From assembly GCA_018067325.1 (NCBI GenBank), contig JAGPUU010000414.1, positions 1-11,324 on the forward strand: a stretch of DNA of 11,324 nucleotides. Direction: 5' to 3'. This DNA comes from Amphritea sp. (lineage in GTDB: Bacteria > Pseudomonadota > Gammaproteobacteria > Pseudomonadales > Balneatricaceae). The position numbers and the translations under genes are program-made. Shown here in pieces: positions 6,775 to 11,324 of the stretch (within the stretch, counting starts at the first letter, position 1; every line of letters starts with the position of its first letter). The notes below the pieces were generated by a model. The model made no database searches and was not told the DNA's origin. It saw nothing but the letters and a program-made list of their open reading frames with translations.

Positions 6775-7620
6775 ATGTTTACCACGTTGATCTCAGTGTC
6801 AGAACTGAGCGACCTGTTACAGGCAAAAAGCTCTGCAACAGTGGTGTTGGACTGTCGATCCTACCTAACCGCTCCTGATCAGGGGGAGCGGGTCTTCCTT
6901 GAGGGGCATATTCCTGGTGCTGGATATCTCCATTTGGATCATGATCTTTCAGCGCCTGTAACCGCTGACTCCGGTCGTCATCCGCTACCCAGCTTTACTC
7001 AGCTCGTCGAAAAAATCCGCTCCTGTGGTGTAAACAATGATACTCAGGTTGTGGTTTATGATGACTGCGGCGGTGCGATGGCTGCCAGAGCCTGGTGGTT
7101 GTTCCGGGTGTTAGGGCACTTTACAGTGTCAGTGTTGGATGGTGGTTATCCTGCCTGGATTGCCGCTAGTGGGGATGTCTCAGATCAGGAGTCTTCAGTA
7201 TCTCTCGGAACATTTAGTGGCGAGCCTGATCTTTCAATGATATTGCCACTTGAACAGGTTGCTGGCTTTGCTTCTGATGGGTTATTAGTTGATGCCCGGT
7301 CCCCGGAACGTTATAGGGGTGAACAGGAACCAATCGATCCAGTAGCGGGGCATATTCCGGGTGCGGTTAACCGTCCACTACAGTTAAATCTGACTGCAGA
7401 TGGATGTTTTAAAAGCGCTGAAACTTTGCAACAGGAGTGGCTTGGTTTTATCGAAGGTTATGAATCAAGCGAGGTAGCACACTATTGCGGCTCAGGCGTT
7501 ACAGCATGTCATAATCTGTTGACGATGGAGCATGCCGGGCTTAAGGGCGCAAAAGTTTATCCTGGTTCCTGGAGTGAGTGGATTCGTGACCCACAGCGGC
7601 CGGTGGCAATTGATAAATAG
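6775..7620 (+). CDS. sseA: 3-mercaptopyruvate sulfurtransferase (tandem rhodanese)
   Basis: A 281-residue two-domain rhodanese, the same length as E. coli SseA. The N-terminal domain (about 5-140) has VVLDCRSYL, EGHIPGAGYLHLD and the non-catalytic loop region around VVVYDDCGG. The C-terminal domain (about 155-280) has LLVDARSPERYRG, GHIPGAVNRP and the active-site loop CGSGVTAC at 238-245 with catalytic Cys238. The CGSGVT form of the loop marks 3-mercaptopyruvate sulfurtransferases, whereas thiosulfate sulfurtransferases usually have CRxGVT. The enzyme moves sulfane sulfur from 3-mercaptopyruvate to cyanide or thiols in the cytoplasm and contributes to H2S and cysteine metabolism. It follows trpS by 46 bases with no strong terminator, so partial read-through is plausible. 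Substrate preference is inferred from the loop. Confidence 0.92.
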   Translation: MFTTLISVSELSDLLQAKSSATVVLDCRSYLTAPDQGERVFLEGHIPGAGYLHLDHDLSAPVTADSGRHPLPSFTQLVEKIRSCGVNNDTQVVVYDDCGGAMAARAWWLFRVLGHFTVSVLDGGYPAWIAASGDVSDQESSVSLGTFSGEPDLSMILPLEQVAGFASDGLLVDARSPERYRGEQEPIDPVAGHIPGAVNRPLQLNLTADGCFKSAETLQQEWLGFIEGYESSEVAHYCGSGVTACHNLLTMEHAGLKGAKVYPGSWSEWIRDPQRPVAIDK

Positions 7621-7677
7621 GCCCAGTTAGGGGTTGGTATTAGAACAGATGTCAGTGCTTATTAAAGGAGGTTATCT

Positions 7678-8058
7678 ATGGATTATCAGGCCGCCCGAAC
7701 CTATATGCTCAGTCGCCCGGAAGCCTGGGAAGATTTCCCCTTTTATCCCGATGTCGCTGTGTTGAAAGTCCGCAATAAGATGTTTGCAACGCTCTCTTAT
7801 CAAGCCGGGGTCGCCCGGATGAATCTCAAATGTAACCCCGATGAAGCACAGATGCTGCGGGATGTTTTCAGTGCCGTATCACCGGGCTTTCATATGAATA
7901 AACGACACTGGAACACTGTACTGCTTGATGGCAGTATTCCTGCGGGTGAATTGGAGCGAATGATCGATCGTTCCTATGGCCTGGTAGTAAAAGGGATGAC
8001 CCGTAAGGAACGTCTGCCGCTGGAACTCAAATATGGCAGTGATGTTCTGTATCGTTAA
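7678..8058 (+). CDS. MmcQ/YjbR family protein
   Basis: A 126-residue protein with the length and pattern of the MmcQ/YjbR family. It has an N-terminal helix then ARTYMLSRPEAWEDFPFYPDVAVLKVRNKMFATLSY, with the family's proline/phenylalanine-rich turn. A middle NLKCNPDEAQMLRD segment follows, then a C-terminal part with KRHWNTVLLDGSIPAGELERMIDRSY. These proteins have a double-wing, CyaY-like fold and are annotated as possible DNA-binding proteins, but the cellular role is not settled. The start is secure: AAAGGAGG at 7664-7671 is six bases before the ATG. It lies 57 bases after sseA on the same strand and could share its transcript. No membrane segment or catalytic motif is visible. Confidence 0.9.
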   Translation: MDYQAARTYMLSRPEAWEDFPFYPDVAVLKVRNKMFATLSYQAGVARMNLKCNPDEAQMLRDVFSAVSPGFHMNKRHWNTVLLDGSIPAGELERMIDRSYGLVVKGMTRKERLPLELKYGSDVLYR

Positions 8059-8067
8059 ATAGCTTAT

Positions 8068-8120
8068 AGATTGTGTAAATCAGCTCAATAAATAAAGCTA
8101 AGCTTACTTGTGAACAATCT
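8068..8120. promoter_or_regulatory. Dyad symmetry upstream of the Dyp-type peroxidase gene
   Basis: AGATTGT at 8068-8074 is the exact reverse complement of ACAATCT at 8114-8120. Between them is the 8-base palindrome TAAGCTTA at 8099-8106. The whole lies just before the -10-like TATACT at 8126-8131. This could be an operator region for the peroxidase gene; no regulator is identifiable by eye. Confidence 0.3.
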
Positions 8121-8131
8121 CTTTATATACT
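8104..8131 (+). promoter_or_regulatory. Possible promoter of the peroxidase gene
   Basis: TATACT at 8126-8131 is a good -10 match. The best -35 at normal spacing is TTACTT at 8104-8109, which is a poor match, so an activator may be needed or the promoter may lie elsewhere. The start codon is about 40 bases downstream of the expected +1. Confidence 0.35.
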
Positions 8132-8168
8132 GGGCTTATTCGCACCGCTCTAAGGCTTAATTTGATAT

Positions 8169-8172
8169 GGAG
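8169..8172 (+). promoter_or_regulatory. Ribosome binding site that fixes the start of the peroxidase gene
   Basis: GGAG is six bases before the ATG at 8179. It lies just after the earlier in-frame ATG at 8167, so it can serve only the later start. The later start also gives MARFQSGV, which aligns with the E. coli YfeX N-terminus MSQVQSGI. Confidence 0.8.
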
Positions 8173-8178
8173 TTCGTT

Positions 8179-9102
8179 ATGGCCCGCTTTCAATCGGGTG
8201 TTATCGCTGAAGCTAACACCGATGCACTTTTTATTACCCTGAATATAAACCCTAAAACTGATTCGATAGTAAACCTTCGACAGGTGATGTCAGGTATTCC
8301 TGCGACTGAATTGTCCTTTAGACAGCGTTATCCTGGGGCTGATCTACATATCACGGTTGCTATTGGTAGTGAGTTTTGGGACCGGTTAAATCCGGGCGAA
8401 AGGCCCTCGGAATTGGCCGCTTTTCCTGCGTTGAAAGATCAGGCTTTAGATGCGCCACATACTCCGGTTGATCTACTGCTGCATATCCGCTCAGAGCGAC
8501 ATGATCTGAATTATGAAGCGGCAGTGCTATTGCAGAGCCGGTTAGCGGATAGTGTGGCTCTCGTTGAGGAGGTTCATGGGTTCCGCTACTTAGATAGTCG
8601 GGATCTGACCGGTTTTGTGGATGGTACTGAGAACCCTCAGGGAGATCATCGTGCAGAGGTGGCTCTGGTAGGGGATAACGATCCAATTTTCAGTGGCGGT
8701 AGCTATATCCATCTGCAGCGCTATGAGCATGATCTGGAGGCCTGGAATCGTGTATCTGTGAAGCAACAGGAAGACATATTGGGTCGTACCAAAGCGGATA
8801 ATAGGGAGTACGCCAGCGCGGATAAACCTTCGTTTTCACATACCAAACGAACCTCGCTGAAAGATGCACAAGGTAAGTCTGTTGAGATTTTGAGGCACAG
8901 TATGCCTTACGGTAACCTGAGTCAAAGGGGGTTGTTATTTGCCTCTTACGGTCGCTCACCGGTGCCCTTTACGCAGATGCTGGAGAGTATGATCTTGGGC
9001 GATGGGGCTGGAAATCATGACCATCTCTTACACTATAGCCAGGCGGTAACTGGGCAAGCATTTTTTGCGCCATCGATTGACTGGTTGGAGTCCCTGGCAT
9101 AG
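8179..9102 (+). CDS. yfeX: Dyp-type heme peroxidase, YfeX-like
   Basis: A 307-residue cytoplasmic heme peroxidase that resembles E. coli YfeX along its length. Visible signatures are EEVHGFRYLDSRDLTGFVDGTENP with the distal Asp148 (GxxDG motif), the proximal heme ligand His221 in SFSHTKR, the distal Arg239 in EILRHSMPYG, and the GGSYIHLQRYEHDLEAWNR core. Family members use H2O2 to oxidise dyes, porphyrinogens and other substrates; a heme dechelatase role has been claimed for YfeX and disputed. There is no signal peptide or Tat motif, and no C-terminal encapsulin-targeting tail (the protein ends LESLA). The gene has 120 bases upstream with a possible promoter and dyad, so it is probably transcribed on its own. 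The symbol is by similarity to E. coli. Confidence 0.92.
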   Translation: MARFQSGVIAEANTDALFITLNINPKTDSIVNLRQVMSGIPATELSFRQRYPGADLHITVAIGSEFWDRLNPGERPSELAAFPALKDQALDAPHTPVDLLLHIRSERHDLNYEAAVLLQSRLADSVALVEEVHGFRYLDSRDLTGFVDGTENPQGDHRAEVALVGDNDPIFSGGSYIHLQRYEHDLEAWNRVSVKQQEDILGRTKADNREYASADKPSFSHTKRTSLKDAQGKSVEILRHSMPYGNLSQRGLLFASYGRSPVPFTQMLESMILGDGAGNHDHLLHYSQAVTGQAFFAPSIDWLESLA

Positions 9103-9362
9103 CTCTGTTTTGTCTACCGTTAAGGGCACTTATCCCAGTGGTAATATAAGGTTCAGTAAACTGTCACTGGCTTGTAAAACACCTGTTCTAAGCTAAACTT
9201 TAAAGAATATGCAAAATATTCTGGAGAATAGACTGCAGCAGTTTTGAGATGCTATTGCTCATCGTGAGTGGCTTCTCATCCAAGGGAATTCATTCAAGAT
9301 AGGCTATCAAAGAGAGACTGCTAAAAAGCAAAGTGACAAAATAATAAAAGCGGAGCCCGATT
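9103..9362. other. Gene-poor 260-base spacer with several dyads
   Basis: I see no coding sequence. It holds CCAGTG (9135-9140) opposite CACTGG (9165-9170), with a smaller CAGT/ACTG pair inside. It also holds AGAATAT (9204-9210) opposite ATATTCT (9216-9222) with a five-base loop, and GATAGGCTATC at 9298-9308. None is followed by a T-run, so no clear terminator for the peroxidase gene is present. The region probably carries the promoter of the following small gene, but no convincing -35/-10 pair stands out. Confidence 0.45.
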
Positions 9363-9560
9363 ATGCAAAGCGAGGCGATTACTAAAACCATTGCAGTACT
9401 TGGTGTAGATGGTGAAAACTTTGAAGTGGATGGTCATTTCAAAGGAGAAGAACGCAAAGCGCGTTGGTATACGATACGTAAGCTGAGTGATGGACGCACT
9501 TTCGTCGATCATCTTTCTACTTTTCCTAGTCATGATGAGATTCGGAAAATGGTGTCTTAA
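9363..9560 (+). CDS. Unrecognised 65-residue protein
   Basis: A small soluble protein that I cannot assign to a family. It is mixed in charge with no membrane helix, cysteine or catalytic motif. The pattern suggests short beta strands (TIAVLGVDG, FEVDGHFKGE, ARWYTIRKL) followed by a terminal helix (SHDEIRKMVS), a compact alpha/beta or OB-like fold at most (inference). It is likely real because GGAG at 9352-9355 is seven bases before the ATG and a strong terminator lies 40 bases after the stop. It also stands alone between the peroxidase gene and cysK, and has no competing frame on the plus strand. It is preceded by a 260-base spacer, so it probably has its own promoter. A frame of similar length on the opposite strand is regarded as its shadow. 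Confidence 0.68.
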   Translation: MQSEAITKTIAVLGVDGENFEVDGHFKGEERKARWYTIRKLSDGRTFVDHLSTFPSHDEIRKMVS

Positions 9561-9600
9561 CCCTTACTATCGTTAGAACAGTTCAATAAAAAGCATCAAT

Positions 9601-9629
9601 AAAAAAACCGGGCTTGGCCCGGTTTTTTT
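9601..9629. terminator. Bidirectional intrinsic terminator
   Basis: CCGGGC at 9608-9613 and GCCCGG at 9617-9622 flank a TTG loop. Seven A before and seven T after extend pairing to 13 base pairs (9601-9607 with 9623-9629). It lies between the convergent 65-residue gene and cysK and can end transcripts from both sides. Confidence 0.95.
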
Positions 9630-9653
9630 GTGTTTCTAATATGTCTGGCCAAA

Positions 9654-10616
9654 TTACTGAACTAATTCGTTCTCAGTGAACATTCCATCAAACAGGGCCG
9701 TTGACAGATAGCGCTCGCCTGAGTCAGGTAGAATAACAACGATCATCTTCTCTGCATTTTCAGGCAGGTCAGCTAATCGAACTGCTGCAGTGAGTGCTGC
9801 GCCACAAGAGATTCCCGCTAGAATACCTTCTTTTAACATTAGCTGACGAGCCATTTCTATCGAATCTTCGTTACTGACTTGTTCTACTTGATCCACAATG
9901 GACAGATCGAGGTTTTTGGGTACGAAGCCCGCGCCGATACCCTGGATTTTATGGGGCGAGGGTTTAACCTCATCACCATTTAATGTCTGGCTGATAACAG
10001 GGGAGGCGGTAGGTTCTACAGCAACAGAGGTTATCGCTTTATGCTGTTTGATATAACGGGAGATACCACTGATAGTACCGCCGGTGCCTACGCCAGACAC
10101 CAGCATGTCAATCTGCCCATCGGTGTCCTTCCAGATTTCCGGACCCGTGGTCTGTTCATGTATTTGAGGGTTTGCTGGATTTTCAAACTGTTGCAGCATC
10201 AGGTAGGTATCAGGATCAGTATCGACCAGTTCCTGGGCCTTGTCGATGGCGCCTTTCATCCCTTTGGCTGGTTCAGTCAGGATAATCTCAGCCCCTAATA
10301 CCTTCATTAACTTACGTCGCTCGATGCTCATAGAAGAGGGCATAGTGAGTGCCAGCTTATAACCCCGTGATGCGGTAACAAATGCCAGTGCGATACCGGT
10401 ATTGCCCGAGGTGGGTTCTACCAGGGTCATGCCGGGTTTTAGAGAGCCATCTTTTTCTGCAGCCCAAATCATATTTGCGCCAATTCGGCATTTTACTGAG
10501 CCTGCCGGGTTGCGGCTTTCAAGTTTGGCGTAGATTTTTTTCCCCGGTGCAATTCGGTTCAGATGAACCAGTGGTGTCTCACCGATCGTCAGGGAGTTAT
10601 CTTCAAATGTTTTCAT
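9654..10616 (-). CDS. cysK: Cysteine synthase A (O-acetylserine sulfhydrylase)
   Basis: A 320-residue PLP enzyme, very close in sequence to E. coli CysK. It makes L-cysteine from O-acetylserine and sulfide in the cytoplasm, the last step of sulfate assimilation. Key residues are present: Lys42 in NPAGSVKCR forms the Schiff base, TSGNTG at 69-74 binds the substrate carboxylate, GTGGT at 177-181 holds the PLP phosphate, and Ser270 in GISCGAA matches the serine that contacts the PLP ring nitrogen. The [14 protein letters not shown] start and the ERYLSTALF end are CysK-typical and not CysM. AGGAA on the minus strand, five bases before the ATG at 10616, supports the start. CysB control is expected from the family; the upstream dyads are possible sites, but no CysB site can be proven by eye. 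Confidence 0.97.
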   Translation of the reverse strand: MKTFEDNSLTIGETPLVHLNRIAPGKKIYAKLESRNPAGSVKCRIGANMIWAAEKDGSLKPGMTLVEPTSGNTGIALAFVTASRGYKLALTMPSSMSIERRKLMKVLGAEIILTEPAKGMKGAIDKAQELVDTDPDTYLMLQQFENPANPQIHEQTTGPEIWKDTDGQIDMLVSGVGTGGTISGISRYIKQHKAITSVAVEPTASPVISQTLNGDEVKPSPHKIQGIGAGFVPKNLDLSIVDQVEQVSNEDSIEMARQLMLKEGILAGISCGAALTAAVRLADLPENAEKMIVVILPDSGERYLSTALFDGMFTENELVQ

Positions 10617-10644
10617 TAGGGTTCCTGTAACGATTTAATGACTG

Positions 10645-10664
10645 ACCGGATATCTGTCTCCGGT
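10645..10664 (-). promoter_or_regulatory. Inverted repeat in the cysK leader
   Basis: ACCGGA (10645-10650) and TCCGGT (10659-10664) form a perfect 6-bp stem around an eight-base loop, about 30 bases before the cysK start codon on the minus strand. In the mRNA it would be a hairpin upstream of the ribosome binding site. No T-run follows, so it is not a terminator. Confidence 0.4.
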
Positions 10665-10668
10665 ACTG

Positions 10669-10707
10669 CTCAAAGGGAGATTGAATAGCTAAGCTTATTC
10701 CTTTGAG
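10669..10707. promoter_or_regulatory. Nested inverted repeat at the expected cysK transcription start
   Basis: CTCAAAGG (10669-10676) is the exact reverse complement of CCTTTGAG (10700-10707). Inside it GAATA (10683-10687) is opposite TATTC (10696-10700). Either this is a two-part hairpin in the cysK leader or an operator close to the promoter. The 18-base inner element GAATA-N8-TATTC has a LysR-regulator-like look, but the match to CysB is only suggestive. Confidence 0.45.
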
Positions 10708-10735
10708 ATATAAAAAATGCATTTTCTATAGTTAA
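10707..10735 (-). promoter_or_regulatory. Possible cysK promoter
   Basis: On the minus strand TTAACT (10735-10730) and TATATC (10712-10707) are spaced by 17 bases and match the -35 and -10 consensus at four of six positions each. Transcription would begin near 10700, at the edge of the nested inverted repeat. A weak promoter that needs CysB activation would fit the family. Confidence 0.35.
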
Positions 10736-10897
10736 ACTGATAATGATTTAAGCCTAAACTCTTGAGTATGGCAAGTCTGTATAGTGCCGTTATCGAGGCG
10801 GGGCAGTATGTAAGTCCTACTTTTTTATTGGCGGTTTAAATATTAGAGAATTCTGATATTGTAACGACTCTCTATAGTTTTGTAAGATGGTAATCAG

Positions 10898-11324
10898 ATG
10901 CGTTTGTTTATGACCTTGTTTGCTCCGCTTTTGGGCTGGCTCGCTTTCCAGCTGTTTCGCTTTCCGCTGTTTAAAAAATCCCAGATTAAACATCGGCTAG
11001 TGATGAAATTATTCCGCTATGCCGCCGATAATGGCAGTGTACGGGCGCTCTCTGTATACGGTCACCTATTACTTTTCCGTGGTGAGGGGATGACTAATCG
11101 AATACAGGGTGTTATCTACATTGAGAGGGCGGCAGAGAAGGGTGATAGTAAAGCGGCCTATCAGATGGGGAAGATCTTCGAGGAGGGATATCAAAACTAC
11201 CCTGTCAATTCAGATAAGGCGGTTAAGTATTACCGAAAATCGGCGGATACCGGTCATATGTTAGCGATTAGGCGACTGGTTGATGTCTATAGCAATGGAG
11301 AGTTAGAACAAGCTAAATCTGGGG
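10898..11324 (+). CDS. Sel1-repeat protein, N-terminal part (cut by window edge)
   Basis: The frame opens with ATG at 10898 and runs without a stop through the last base, giving 142 complete codons; the 3' end lies outside the window. The first 22 residues are hydrophobic (MRLFMTLFAPLLGWLAFQLF), a membrane anchor or uncleaved signal. Sel1-like repeats then follow: AADNGSVRALSVYGHLLLFRGE at about 42-63, AAEKGDSKAAYQMGKIFEEGY at about 78-98, and KAVKYYRKSADTGHMLAIRRL at about 107-127. These show the A-x-x-G spacing and the KAxxYYRKSA signature. Sel1 repeats are helical TPR relatives that mediate protein-protein contacts, so a membrane-anchored scaffold or adaptor is likely. The ribosome binding site is weak (AAGATGG at 10884-10890); an internal ATG at 10910 is a less likely start. 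It diverges from cysK across 281 bases. Confidence 0.82.
   Translation, partial: MRLFMTLFAPLLGWLAFQLFRFPLFKKSQIKHRLVMKLFRYAADNGSVRALSVYGHLLLFRGEGMTNRIQGVIYIERAAEKGDSKAAYQMGKIFEEGYQNYPVNSDKAVKYYRKSADTGHMLAIRRLVDVYSNGELEQAKSG

Larger units (their letters stand above)
10617..10897. other. Divergent intergenic region between cysK and the Sel1-repeat gene
   Basis: This 281-base region carries the cysK leader and promoter (described separately) on the minus strand. On the plus strand TATAGT at 10873-10878 is a good -10 match before the Sel1-repeat gene, but no -35 stands at normal spacing and the leader would be very short. A 23-codon frame at 10768-10839 has no ribosome binding site and is not called as a gene. 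I see nothing else of note. Confidence 0.5.

Noticed and set aside
8167..8178. Earlier ATG for the YfeX-like peroxidase
   Set aside because: The best ribosome binding site overlaps this segment and can serve only the ATG at 8179, which also matches the YfeX N-terminus.
9081..9102. Encapsulin cargo tail on the peroxidase
   Set aside because: The C-terminus LESLA carries no targeting-peptide-like extension and no encapsulin gene lies in the window.
5445..9560. A coordinated sulfur/redox system across trpS, sseA, yjbR, the peroxidase and the 65-residue gene
   Set aside because: The genes have separate ribosome binding sites and sizeable spacers and belong to common independent families; adjacency alone does not show a shared function.
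9801..9812. GISCGAA in CysK as a missing active-site serine
   Set aside because: By counting against E. coli CysK, the PLP-contacting serine is the first Ser (270), which is kept; only the next residue is Cys, a tolerated change.
10768..10839. 23-codon frame (MASLYSAVIEAGQ...) between cysK and the Sel1-repeat gene
   Set aside because: No ribosome binding site and no supporting context; frames this short are expected by chance.
1..11324. Mobile elements, CRISPR arrays, tRNA genes
   Set aside because: No transposase, integrase, regularly spaced direct repeats or tRNA-like cloverleaf was seen on either strand.

Overview
The window reads as an ordinary chromosomal segment of a marine-type gammaproteobacterium. 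YaaA, a YfeX-like peroxidase, a 281-residue SseA, an E. coli-like CysK and a DUF2789 protein all point to Gammaproteobacteria. The long form of TrpS, DUF2789 and the probable DUF6394 protein next to a two-RCK channel fit best with Oceanospirillales or Pseudomonas relatives (Amphritea, Neptunomonas and Marinobacterium are guesses). GC looks moderate by eye and was not computed. I see no insertion sequence, integrase, tRNA, rRNA, CRISPR array or phage gene. Both ends of the window cut through genes.

Layout. 1-3758, plus strand: the end of a small membrane protein (probably DUF6394), a K+-channel protein with two RCK domains, an EamA/DMT transporter whose start overlaps the channel stop, and a secreted or membrane-anchored Tim44-like protein, closed by a strong bidirectional terminator. 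3783-5289, minus strand: yaaA (peroxide stress), then a DUF2789 gene and an unrecognised three-helix membrane protein that form a likely two-gene unit with a terminator at 4604-4629. 5445-9099, plus strand: trpS, sseA (3-mercaptopyruvate sulfurtransferase), a MmcQ/YjbR-family gene and a YfeX-like Dyp-type peroxidase. An unrecognised 65-residue gene at 9363-9560 ends at a second strong bidirectional terminator. 9654-10616, minus strand: cysK, with an unusually dyad-rich upstream region. 10898 to the right edge, plus strand: the start of a Sel1-repeat protein.

How the genes fit together. Most are independent housekeeping or stress functions. Two loose themes appear: peroxide and redox handling (yaaA, the YfeX-like peroxidase) and sulfur or cysteine metabolism (sseA, cysK). 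They do not form one operon, so I would not call them a system. The first three genes, small membrane protein, K+ channel and transporter, are the tightest cluster and the best candidate for a functional unit. No defence island, biosynthetic cluster or other clearly new system is visible. The most useful leads are the small uncharacterised genes, the channel locus and the cysK leader. Four gene starts were moved from the longest ORF to a downstream ATG with a well-placed ribosome binding site (2856, 5289, 6775, 8179). No intergenic gap exceeds 300 bases; the largest are 9103-9362 and 10617-10897.
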